Origin: Candidatus Dojkabacteria bacterium
GTDB taxonomy: Bacteria; Patescibacteriota; Dojkabacteria; SC72
Reading direction: 5' to 3'
Length of the DNA: 7,362 nt
NCBI GenBank assembly: GCA_011620305.1
Contig: WOZL01000022.1
Span: 1 to 7,362, forward strand
Part shown: piece by piece, positions 1-4,903 of the stretch
How positions within the stretch are numbered: the first letter of the stretch is position 1
How the letters are laid out: every line of letters starts with the position of its first letter
Notes under the pieces: generated by a model
Database searches by the model: none
What the model saw: only the letters and a program-made list of their open reading frames with translations
Told to the model about the DNA's origin: nothing
Made by a program: the position numbers and the translations under genes

Positions 1-29
1 GAGGAAAGCTTTATATCCTCTATTTTAAT

Positions 30-61
30 ATTATATTATCCTTATTCCCCTGTATAGTCAA
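30..61 (-). promoter_or_regulatory. Candidate leftward sigma70-type promoter
   Basis: On the minus strand a -35 box TTGACT (61 to 56) is followed after 17 bases by TAATAT (38 to 33). A perfect TATAAT lies three bases further on (35 to 30, 20-base spacing). It sits just beyond the HU terminator and would drive a gene lying left of the window. An AGAGGA stretch (21 to 16) could be a ribosome binding site, but no ATG, GTG or TTG start is visible before the window ends. Box matches and spacing are seen directly; promoter activity is inferred, and the surrounding DNA is AT-rich enough to give chance matches. Confidence 0.45.
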
Positions 62-75
62 AGAGTGGGTATATA

Positions 76-123
76 TAAACACAAAAGGAACCTCTCGGTT
101 CCCTTTGGCTTCTCTACAGAGAA
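76..123 (-). terminator. Rho-independent terminator of the HU gene
   Basis: Downstream of the HU stop the minus strand forms a hairpin with arms at 106-97 and 92-84 (AAAGGGAACC and GGTTCCTTT, one bulged base) and a GAGA loop. A T-rich tail follows (TTTTGTGTTT). A second small hairpin, arms 110-114 and 119-123 (TTCTC/GAGAA), lies between it and the stop codon. Stem plus U-rich tail is the usual intrinsic terminator form and separates HU from the leftward promoter beyond. Confidence 0.7.
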
Positions 124-139
124 ATTCCGGTAGCTTAGA

Positions 140-415
140 CTACTCCTTAACAGCAGTCTTTAGGGTCTTACCTGCTTTAAATGCAGGGACCTTTGTCTCT
201 GGAAGCTGAATCTCTTCCATAGTCTTAGGATTGATTCCCTTTCTTGCAGCTCTGGTTCTAACCTCAAACTTACCGAATCCGGTTAGTAGTACTGGTTCAC
301 CATCTACCAAAGACTCTGTGATTGTGTCAAGAATAGCATCTATTGCAGCTCTTGACTGTTTCTTAGTGATGCCTGTTGCATCTGCTACTGCTTCGACTAA
401 ATCTTTCTTTAGCAT
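140..415 (-). CDS. hup: HU-family DNA-binding protein
   Basis: This encodes 91 residues, the normal length for HU, a small dimeric nucleoid protein that bends and compacts DNA with little sequence specificity. Alpha-helical residues 1-40 form the dimer body ([15 protein letters not shown] start, typical of HU). The conserved GFGKFEV turn is at 46-52. The basic beta-arm [11 protein letters not shown] follows at 55-65, with the DNA-intercalating proline at 63, and the C-terminal VPAFKAGK block is at 76-83. In the arm the usual RNPxTG reads INPKTM, so one arginine and the glycine that normally follows the threonine are replaced; the proline is kept. The ATG start is set by a strong AGGAGG site nine bases upstream. 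The gene is monocistronic, with its own terminator and a candidate promoter. IHF-type subunits share the fold, but the sequence reads closer to HU. Confidence 0.95.
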   Translation of the reverse strand: MLKKDLVEAVADATGITKKQSRAAIDAILDTITESLVDGEPVLLTGFGKFEVRTRAARKGINPKTMEEIQLPETKVPAFKAGKTLKTAVKE

Positions 416-424
416 ATTTGTTTA

Positions 425-433
425 CCTCCTTTT
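425..433 (-). promoter_or_regulatory. Strong Shine-Dalgarno site of the HU gene
   Basis: The minus strand reads AAAGGAGGT nine bases before the HU ATG, close to a perfect match to the anti-Shine-Dalgarno sequence. It fixes the start codon. It is also the only convincing Shine-Dalgarno site in the window: the starts of RNase Y, the transposase, the methyltransferase, queA and fmt have none. Confidence 0.85.
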
Positions 434-482
434 TTAGATGCAAATCCTTTTGTTACAAAGAATTTGTTATGTTTACGTTAAT

Positions 483-511
483 AAAATAAGGGAAATAAGA
501 GCTACCGTCAA
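483..511 (-). promoter_or_regulatory. Candidate HU promoter
   Basis: On the minus strand TTGACG (511 to 506) is followed by 17 bases and TATTTT (488 to 483). This gives a -35 box matching five of six and a -10 box matching four of six consensus bases, and predicts a leader of about 60 bases before the HU ATG. A perfect TATAAT also exists upstream (527 to 522) but has no good -35 at normal spacing; it may be a second promoter or chance. No operator is evident. Confidence 0.5.
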
Positions 512-694
512 GGATGAATTAATTATAGGATACGGACATTAGGTCTTTGTAATAAGGCTGTTATCAAAAGCATTTTTGATTACTATTACAATTAATCCTT
601 TAACAAAAGGATACAGTACACATAACCAATCAAAAAGACTGATATAAAGCCAAAAGTCTGAACAATCTTTTTAGTCAATTTATTTTGATGCTAG

Positions 695-732
695 AAAAAC
701 AATAAGAGATAGCTATAAACTACCTCTTATTG
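695..732 (-). terminator. Strong rho-independent terminator of RNase Y gene
   Basis: Minus-strand arms at 732-720 and 712-700 (CAATAAGAGGTAG and CTATCTCTTATTG) pair over 13 positions with one G-U pair. The loop has 7 bases, and TTTTT (699 to 695) follows at once. It starts about 40 bases past the RNase Y stop codon, so transcription of that gene ends before HU. The plus strand lacks an equally good T-tract. Confidence 0.88.
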
Positions 733-772
733 CATATTTTATCCTTATAGTATTAACTACTAGAAGACATCG

Positions 773-2293
773 TTATTTTGCCGTTTTTGTGGCACGAGTT
801 TCTCTAATTACCGTTACTTCAACATTTCCAGGATAGCTCTGAGTCTGCTCAATCTTCTCAACTATATCCTTTGCAAGTACTGTCATTTCACCGTCAGATA
901 CATGACTTGGCTTAACAATTACTCTTAATTCTCTACCAGCTCTAATAGCAAAGACCTCGTCTAGCTTATCTCCCCCTATGTCCTTAGCAGCATTCTCAAT
1001 TCCTTCAATTCTTTGAATATATTGCTCATAGCTATCTTTACGTGCTCCTGGTCTAGATCCTGATATTGCATCTGCTATGTATACAATAACTGCCTCTACA
1101 GATTGAGGTTCAATATCTAAGTGATGTGCTTCGATAGCATTTACTAACTTATCGTCTAACAAATACTTTCTAGCTATCTGTCCCGATATATGATGATGTG
1201 GGCTATCTATCTTATGCGTCAATACTTTTCCCACATCATGTAATAGACAGGCTTTCTTAACAAGGTCCACATCAGCTCCTAACTCTGCAGCTAATACAGC
1301 TCCAATTCTTATAACCTCAATTGTATGAGTCATTAGCGATTGACCATAACTTGTTCTATACTTCAACTTACCTACAAGTTTAAGCAAATTCATATCAATT
1401 CCTGGCCAACCAGCTTCATCTGCAAGTATCTGTCCATTCTTCTTAATCTCTGTAGAGATTTCATTCTTAGCCTTGCGAACTGCTTCTTCTATTGACCCTG
1501 GATGAATTCTTCCATCTTTAATCAATTTACTCAAGGCTACATAAGCTATTTCTCTTCTAAGTGGATCAAACGAAGAAAGTGCAATAGCATCTGGGGATTC
1601 ATCTACAATTACATCTACACCCGTTAATTTCTCGAATGCCCTGATGTTCCTTCCCTCTTTACCGATAACTCTCCCTTTAACCTTATCATCATCTATCTTA
1701 ATAGTGGCAGTAGTATTATCACCTACATAGTCAGTTGCAATCCTTTGCATGGACTCCACCAATATATGCTGAGCTTTGTCCTCTGCAACTTCCTCAGCTT
1801 TCTTCTCTGCTTCTCTAATTTTCTTAGCTTTGTAATTTACAAGGTCCTCATCAACTTCCTTCATCAATTTCTCTCTTGCCTCGGTTTTGGTTAAACCAGA
1901 TATTCTCTCTAACTCTGTTTCCAATCTACCTTTATCCTTCTCCAATCTTTGGGCAAAACTTTTTAGACTCTTCTCTCTTTCCTCTAGCTCTTCACTCTTA
2001 TCATCTAAGAGTTTTGACCTCTTATTTAACTTCTTCTCTCTCTCAATCAAAATCTCCTCGTGCTCTGTATTCTCTTTCCTAATTTGTTTGATTCTCTTGT
2101 CCTCTCTTTCTCTCATCTCTTCAATCTCTTCTTCAGCATCACTAAATCTCTTCTTTAAGATATCTTTAGCGATTTTTTCAATCCTGTCTTGTGGGATATT
2201 TTTAATATTTACCCAACCTAGACCAAATTTTAAGACGATGAAAGTCAGAAAAGCAGAACCACCGGCTACAGCCAGTATTAAACCTATATTCAT
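773..2293 (-). CDS. rny: Ribonuclease Y
   Basis: RNase Y is a membrane-anchored endoribonuclease that starts bulk mRNA decay in many bacteria lacking RNase E. The 506 residues (about 520 in Bacillus subtilis) show the full layout. There is an N-terminal membrane helix at about 3-26, then a long charged coiled coil at about 35-185 rich in E, K and R. A KH RNA-binding domain has the GxxG loop G211-K-E-G214 within GRVIGKEGRNIR. The HD phosphohydrolase domain carries H323, the H352-D353 pair in LLHDVGK, H390-H391 and D408 as likely metal ligands. The C-terminal YPGNVEVTVIRETRA block is typical of the family. The ATG start gives a proper membrane anchor, but no Shine-Dalgarno site precedes it. The gene stands alone with a strong terminator, and its upstream gap separates it from the transposase unit. 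No key residue is missing. Confidence 0.97.
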   Translation of the reverse strand: MNIGLILAVAGGSAFLTFIVLKFGLGWVNIKNIPQDRIEKIAKDILKKRFSDAEEEIEEMREREDKRIKQIRKENTEHEEILIEREKKLNKRSKLLDDKSEELEEREKSLKSFAQRLEKDKGRLETELERISGLTKTEAREKLMKEVDEDLVNYKAKKIREAEKKAEEVAEDKAQHILVESMQRIATDYVGDNTTATIKIDDDKVKGRVIGKEGRNIRAFEKLTGVDVIVDESPDAIALSSFDPLRREIAYVALSKLIKDGRIHPGSIEEAVRKAKNEISTEIKKNGQILADEAGWPGIDMNLLKLVGKLKYRTSYGQSLMTHTIEVIRIGAVLAAELGADVDLVKKACLLHDVGKVLTHKIDSPHHHISGQIARKYLLDDKLVNAIEAHHLDIEPQSVEAVIVYIADAISGSRPGARKDSYEQYIQRIEGIENAAKDIGGDKLDEVFAIRAGRELRVIVKPSHVSDGEMTVLAKDIVEKIEQTQSYPGNVEVTVIRETRATKTAK

Positions 2294-2515
2294 ACTTTTA
2301 GACTAACAATTTAAGCGTGTTAAAACGCTTGCTTTAAGAGGAGATACTTCCCAACGACTGCTCTATTAAATTGTCGGAAAATACATATTTTTTCATTTAA
2401 ATACTTCGATATTAATTATTTCTCAAATAGTTATATTTATACAAAAACCTCTATTAACAAGCATATTAGCGTATTAACAAGAATATAATACCATTTTTGG
2501 GACTACCTTTCCAGA
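2294..2515. promoter_or_regulatory. Upstream region of RNase Y gene, with weak promoter candidates
   Basis: No coding sequence is supported in these 222 bases. The best promoter candidate for RNase Y on the minus strand is TTGAGA (2426 to 2421), 17 bases, then TATTTA (2403 to 2398); its -10 is poor. A 6-bp hairpin (AAGCGT/ACGCTT, arms 2313-2318 and 2325-2330) lies about 20 bases before the RNase Y ATG and could sit in the mRNA leader. Two 10-bp direct repeats lie further upstream at 2452-2481. I cannot choose a transcription start with confidence. Confidence 0.3.
2452..2481. repeat. Two 10-bp direct repeats spaced 20 bp apart
   Basis: TATTAACAAG occurs at 2452-2461 and again at 2472-2481 (CTTGTTAATA on the minus strand). 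The 20-base period is about two helical turns. ATTA-containing steps recur every ten bases or so through 2450-2490, which could make the DNA curved. The pair lies between the transposase unit and the RNase Y gene, on the side from which RNase Y transcription would start. It looks like an operator or upstream element, but in AT-rich DNA it may be coincidental. Confidence 0.4.
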
Positions 2516-2529
2516 TGGGGTCAGACCCT
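2516..2529 (+). repeat. RAYT palindromic repeat, left copy
   Basis: TGGGGTCAGACCCT, the core GGGTC-A-GACCC being an odd palindrome. With one bulged T the pairing extends to nine bases per arm (GATGGGGTC with GACCC-T-CATC, 2514-2533). The minus-strand sequence supplies the TGA stop codon of the transposase (2523 to 2521). It shares 15 bases, GATGGGGTCAGACCC, with the minus strand of the queA copy. Confidence 0.8.
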
Positions 2530-2952
2530 CATCCAGCGATAATCATCTGAATCTTCTACCCATCCTTCTTTAATAGGATTTTCTTTAATATATTTCTTTA
2601 CTCTTTCTAAATCCTTCTCTGTTTGTATCAACTTTGCGTTGTATCTACCCTGAAATACATGCCCAACCCTATTATGTTTTTTATTAACGTAAATTGCATA
2701 CTTAGTCATAAAAGCATGTAAGAACCTAGCTAAATCATAAGGCCTGTCCCCAGTCTTAAGAATCGAATGAAAGTGGTTACGCATCAGACAATGTGATTCG
2801 ATCTTGATTTTATAGCGTTTTGCATATTGATAAAAATATCTGAGAAAATATTGTTTATCCTTTACATCAAAGAATATATTGTTTTTATTATTCCCACGAT
2901 TATATACATTGTAATAACTATTAGCTATGAACTTACGTTTTTTGCGCGCCAT
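2521..2952 (-). CDS. REP-associated tyrosine transposase (RAYT, Y1/HUH family)
   Basis: This single-domain HUH endonuclease has 143 residues, short but complete for the IS200-like/RAYT group, which nicks single-stranded hairpin DNA and joins to it through a tyrosine. Residues 12-30 match the family opening (YYNVYNRGNNKNNIFF). The metal-binding HUH motif is H60-F-H62 within SHCLMRNHFH. GHVFQGRYNAKLI at 97-109 is the usual following block. The nucleophile is most likely Y121 in KKYIKENPIKEG. The final YRWMRV runs into the palindromic repeat, which provides the stop. No Shine-Dalgarno site precedes the ATG; TAATAT seven bases before it might be a -10 of a leaderless message, but no -35 is seen. 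All expected catalytic residues are present, so the enzyme may be active. Which host gene set it serves, if any, cannot be read here. Confidence 0.93.
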   Translation of the reverse strand: MARKKRKFIANSYYNVYNRGNNKNNIFFDVKDKQYFLRYFYQYAKRYKIKIESHCLMRNHFHSILKTGDRPYDLARFLHAFMTKYAIYVNKKHNRVGHVFQGRYNAKLIQTEKDLERVKKYIKENPIKEGWVEDSDDYRWMRV

Positions 2953-2992
2953 AAGAAATATATTATTGGGGAATTATTAATACTTGATGAAT

Positions 2993-3006
2993 TGGGGTCA
3001 GACCCT
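2993..3006 (+). repeat. RAYT palindromic repeat, right copy
   Basis: TGGGGTCAGACCCT, identical over all 14 bases to the left copy and in the same orientation. It lies about 40 bases upstream of the transposase start. On the minus strand its first two bases (AG) are the second and third bases of the TAG stop codon of the methyltransferase gene, so the repeat abuts that reading frame exactly. Confidence 0.8.
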
Positions 3007-3862
3007 ATCTGCTTCGATGTAGTTTTTTTATATTGCTGTGTTTGTCTTTGAATTTGTTTTCATAGCCTCGGATTGTACGTTTTTTCTTATCGGGAACATG
3101 TTCTAAATAAATATTGAATAACTCGATCCAATCATTTAGATTTAGTTGTTTGGGGGTATATTCTCCAATACCTAGTTTCTCTTCAATTATCTTAATTTGT
3201 TTGTAGGAAAAGATATCCTTAAAAGCTTCTAATACTGTTGGCTTCCATTGGTTGTAACCATAGATAACGAAATCTCTGTAATCTTGTTTGTTTTTATATT
3301 CGATTTTAGGATTCTCTCTCTTGTCAAACGCTACCAACACTATATTTACATTCGGCATTGGCTTAAATTGATTTCTATTGATAGCTGTAATAATCCTCAT
3401 ATCATAAAAAGGTTTTAGGAGAATAGATGTTTGAGAATTAGAGGCTACTGGTTTACCTATAAATCGCTTAGCTGCTTTATCTTGCATTATTAAATATGCT
3501 GATTTAAGAGGAGTATCTTTCTCTAAAAGCTTTCCAACAATATCCGCGGTTCTATTAAAAGGAATATTAGAAAATACTTTGTATGGATAACTGGGTAGTT
3601 CCCATTTTAAGAAATCCGCCTCAATTACCTCTACATTTCCGACATTTTCAAGTTTTTCTTTTAACTTATTGGCCAAAGTATTGTCATATTCAATAGAGAT
3701 AACTTTTTTAACCTTAGAAACGAGTTGCTCTGTAATCATCCCCCTGCCTGCCCCTATATCTATAACAATATCATCTGATTTTGTAGTGGTCATATCAATC
3801 AGAGATTTTACAAAATTCTTGTTCTTTAAAAAGTTTTGAGAATATTTGAGATTTTCCTTCAA
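3005..3862 (-). CDS. Erm-like rRNA adenine N6-methyltransferase
   Basis: This 285-residue protein belongs to the KsgA/Erm/Dim1 family, which methylates N6 of rRNA adenines using S-adenosylmethionine. Visible motifs are SQNFLKNKNFV (8-18), the SAM-binding IDIGAGRG (34-41), acidic IEYD (57-60), EADFLKW (81-87) and the catalytic S98-N-I-P-F-N103. KsgA proteins usually read NLPYN there. NIPF, the AYLIMQDKAAKRF block (122-134), the FKPMPNVNIVL block (166-176) and the basic tail ending KKLHRSR all point to Erm, whose members dimethylate A2058 of 23S rRNA and give macrolide-lincosamide-streptogramin B resistance. The start is TTG: an in-frame TAA lies three codons upstream, and the resulting opening resembles the ErmC N-terminus. 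No Shine-Dalgarno site and no Erm-type leader peptide is seen. The gene follows tgt by 12 bases, so it is probably co-transcribed. KsgA function on 16S rRNA remains possible. Confidence 0.88.
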   Translation of the reverse strand: MKENLKYSQNFLKNKNFVKSLIDMTTTKSDDIVIDIGAGRGMITEQLVSKVKKVISIEYDNTLANKLKEKLENVGNVEVIEADFLKWELPSYPYKVFSNIPFNRTADIVGKLLEKDTPLKSAYLIMQDKAAKRFIGKPVASNSQTSILLKPFYDMRIITAINRNQFKPMPNVNIVLVAFDKRENPKIEYKNKQDYRDFVIYGYNQWKPTVLEAFKDIFSYKQIKIIEEKLGIGEYTPKQLNLNDWIELFNIYLEHVPDKKKRTIRGYENKFKDKHSNIKKLHRSR

Positions 3863-3874
3863 TATATTTTAAAA

Positions 3875-4903
3875 CTAATTTAAATTATTAATCAGCTTTT
3901 GATAGTATCTAAGGTTATGAATTGTAGCCAATGTCATACCGGTTGCTTCGCCGATTTTGAGGAGGTGGTGTACATATGCTCTGCTGTGGTTTTGACATAC
4001 TTCACAGTCGCATTTAGAATCGATTGGTTTGAGGTCGTTGGCATATTCTGCATTTTTAATTCTCAATATTTCATCAGGTATATCAGAGCTATACAGTGTT
4101 CCGTGTCTAGCATTTCTAGTTACAAGTACAGTATCAAACCAGTTATACCCTATCTTTGATGCTTCTCTAATGTCTTGAGGTTTACCTACTCCCATAGCAT
4201 ATTTAATTTTATCTTCAGGGGTATTGTCAATGACCGCTTTCATTTCATCTAATACCAATTGGCCCTCTTCATTTACTACAAATCCTCCAAAGTTGTATCC
4301 ATCAAAACCAATATCAACCAGAGCTTGGGCACATTCCTTTCTTAGGTCAATATAGTTGGCACCTTGGACTACACATGTTAATAGTTTGCCTGTTTTTTTT
4401 GTACCTCCATATTTATTGTCAAAATGCTTTCTACATTTTTTTGCCCATGCAATAGTTCGCTCTACAGACTCCTCGGCTTCCTCTCTTGTTAAATCTGTTT
4501 CTCTACAATCATCTAAACAAACTAACACATCACCATCTATCTTCATCTGAATATCAATTGAGCTTTCTGGTGTAAGTTCGTATTCTGTTCCATCTCTAGG
4601 AGATTTAAATATAGCTCCATCCTTATGAATCTTACCTTTCCATTTCCCTGAGTGAATTAATGAGAATACTTGAAAGCCTCCTGAATCAGTAAGTACCATG
4701 CCATCCCAAATCATTAATTTCTTAATACCTCCAAGATCTTTGATGTGATCTGCACCGTAGTTAATTAAAAGATGTAATGTGTTAGTCACCAACCCTTTCG
4801 TTCCTGTTTCTTTTAGCTGCTTTGTAGTTAGAAATCTTACTGCTCCTCTTGTGGCATCTGGTAGGAAAAGCTTTTCTTTTGTTAATTTTTTAATATCTGT
4901 CAT
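3875..4903 (-). CDS. tgt: tRNA-guanine transglycosylase (queuosine pathway)
   Basis: Tgt swaps guanine 34 of GUN-anticodon tRNAs for the queuosine precursor preQ1. The 342 residues hold the TIM-barrel signatures: LTDSGGFQVFS with D73 (71-81), CLDDC (129-133), the VVQGANYIDLR and IGFDGYNFGGFVV segments (178-210), MGVGKPQD (237-244), the nucleophile D257 in NWFDTVL, and TRNARHGTLY. The zinc site is C298, C300, C303 and H329. C133 and the valine at 210 fit the bacterial preQ1-using type rather than eukaryotic queuine enzymes. Compared with the usual 370-385 residues the N-terminus is about 30 short. This is not a start-choice error: an in-frame TAG lies five codons upstream of the ATG. The ATG overlaps the queA TGA by four bases, indicating translational coupling. 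The methyltransferase gene follows 12 bases downstream. Confidence 0.96.
   Translation of the reverse strand: MTDIKKLTKEKLFLPDATRGAVRFLTTKQLKETGTKGLVTNTLHLLINYGADHIKDLGGIKKLMIWDGMVLTDSGGFQVFSLIHSGKWKGKIHKDGAIFKSPRDGTEYELTPESSIDIQMKIDGDVLVCLDDCRETDLTREEAEESVERTIAWAKKCRKHFDNKYGGTKKTGKLLTCVVQGANYIDLRKECAQALVDIGFDGYNFGGFVVNEEGQLVLDEMKAVIDNTPEDKIKYAMGVGKPQDIREASKIGYNWFDTVLVTRNARHGTLYSSDIPDEILRIKNAEYANDLKPIDSKCDCEVCQNHSRAYVHHLLKIGEATGMTLATIHNLRYYQKLINNLN

Larger units (their letters stand above)
416..772. other. Intergenic region between HU and RNase Y
   Basis: This 357-base gap has no supportable coding sequence. From the RNase Y side it holds the RNase Y terminator (695-732), a weakly structured AT-rich stretch (613-694), two perfect 7-bp hairpins with 4-base loops (ATCCTTT/AAAGGAT at 595-612 and ATCAAAA/TTTTGAT at 563-580), a stray TATAAT on the minus strand (522-527), the candidate HU promoter (483-511) and the HU leader with its Shine-Dalgarno site. 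Neither small hairpin has a clear U-tract. They lie upstream of the better HU promoter, so a role in the HU leader is unlikely unless a more distal promoter is used. Confidence 0.6.
2516..3006 (-). mobile_element. Compact RAYT unit bounded by 14-bp repeats
   Basis: A 491-base unit consists of one transposase gene (2521-2952) between two identical copies of TGGGGTCAGACCCT (2516-2529 and 2993-3006), both in the same orientation on the plus strand. The repeats are near-palindromes around a central A. The unit sits between the methyltransferase stop codon and the RNase Y upstream region. REP-associated tyrosine transposases are known to be paired with short palindromic repeats that they recognise as hairpins. 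Boundaries are inferred from the repeat pair; I see no IS200-like long ends and no target duplication. Confidence 0.7.

Noticed and set aside
1..20. GAGGA/TCCTC inverted repeat at the left edge as a terminator
   Set aside because: The stem is only 5 bp with a 10-base loop, and no complete gene upstream explains it; it is too weak to call.
523..573. A 16-codon minus-strand frame starting ATG at 573-571
   Set aside because: It has no ribosome binding site, overlaps a small hairpin and ends in a TATAAT-like stretch; nothing supports translation.
416..772. A CRISPR array or tRNA in the long gap
   Set aside because: No regularly spaced repeats and no cloverleaf or CCA-type ends could be found by reading both strands.
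1876..2306. Plus-strand open frames of 68 and 139 codons opposite the RNase Y coiled coil
   Set aside because: They mirror the repetitive GA-rich coding strand of the coiled coil, giving serine/leucine-rich shadow sequence without start signals.
2827..3051. Plus-strand frame across the RAYT 5' end and right repeat
   Set aside because: It is isoleucine-rich shadow translation of AT-rich DNA and crosses the element boundary; no motif or start signal.
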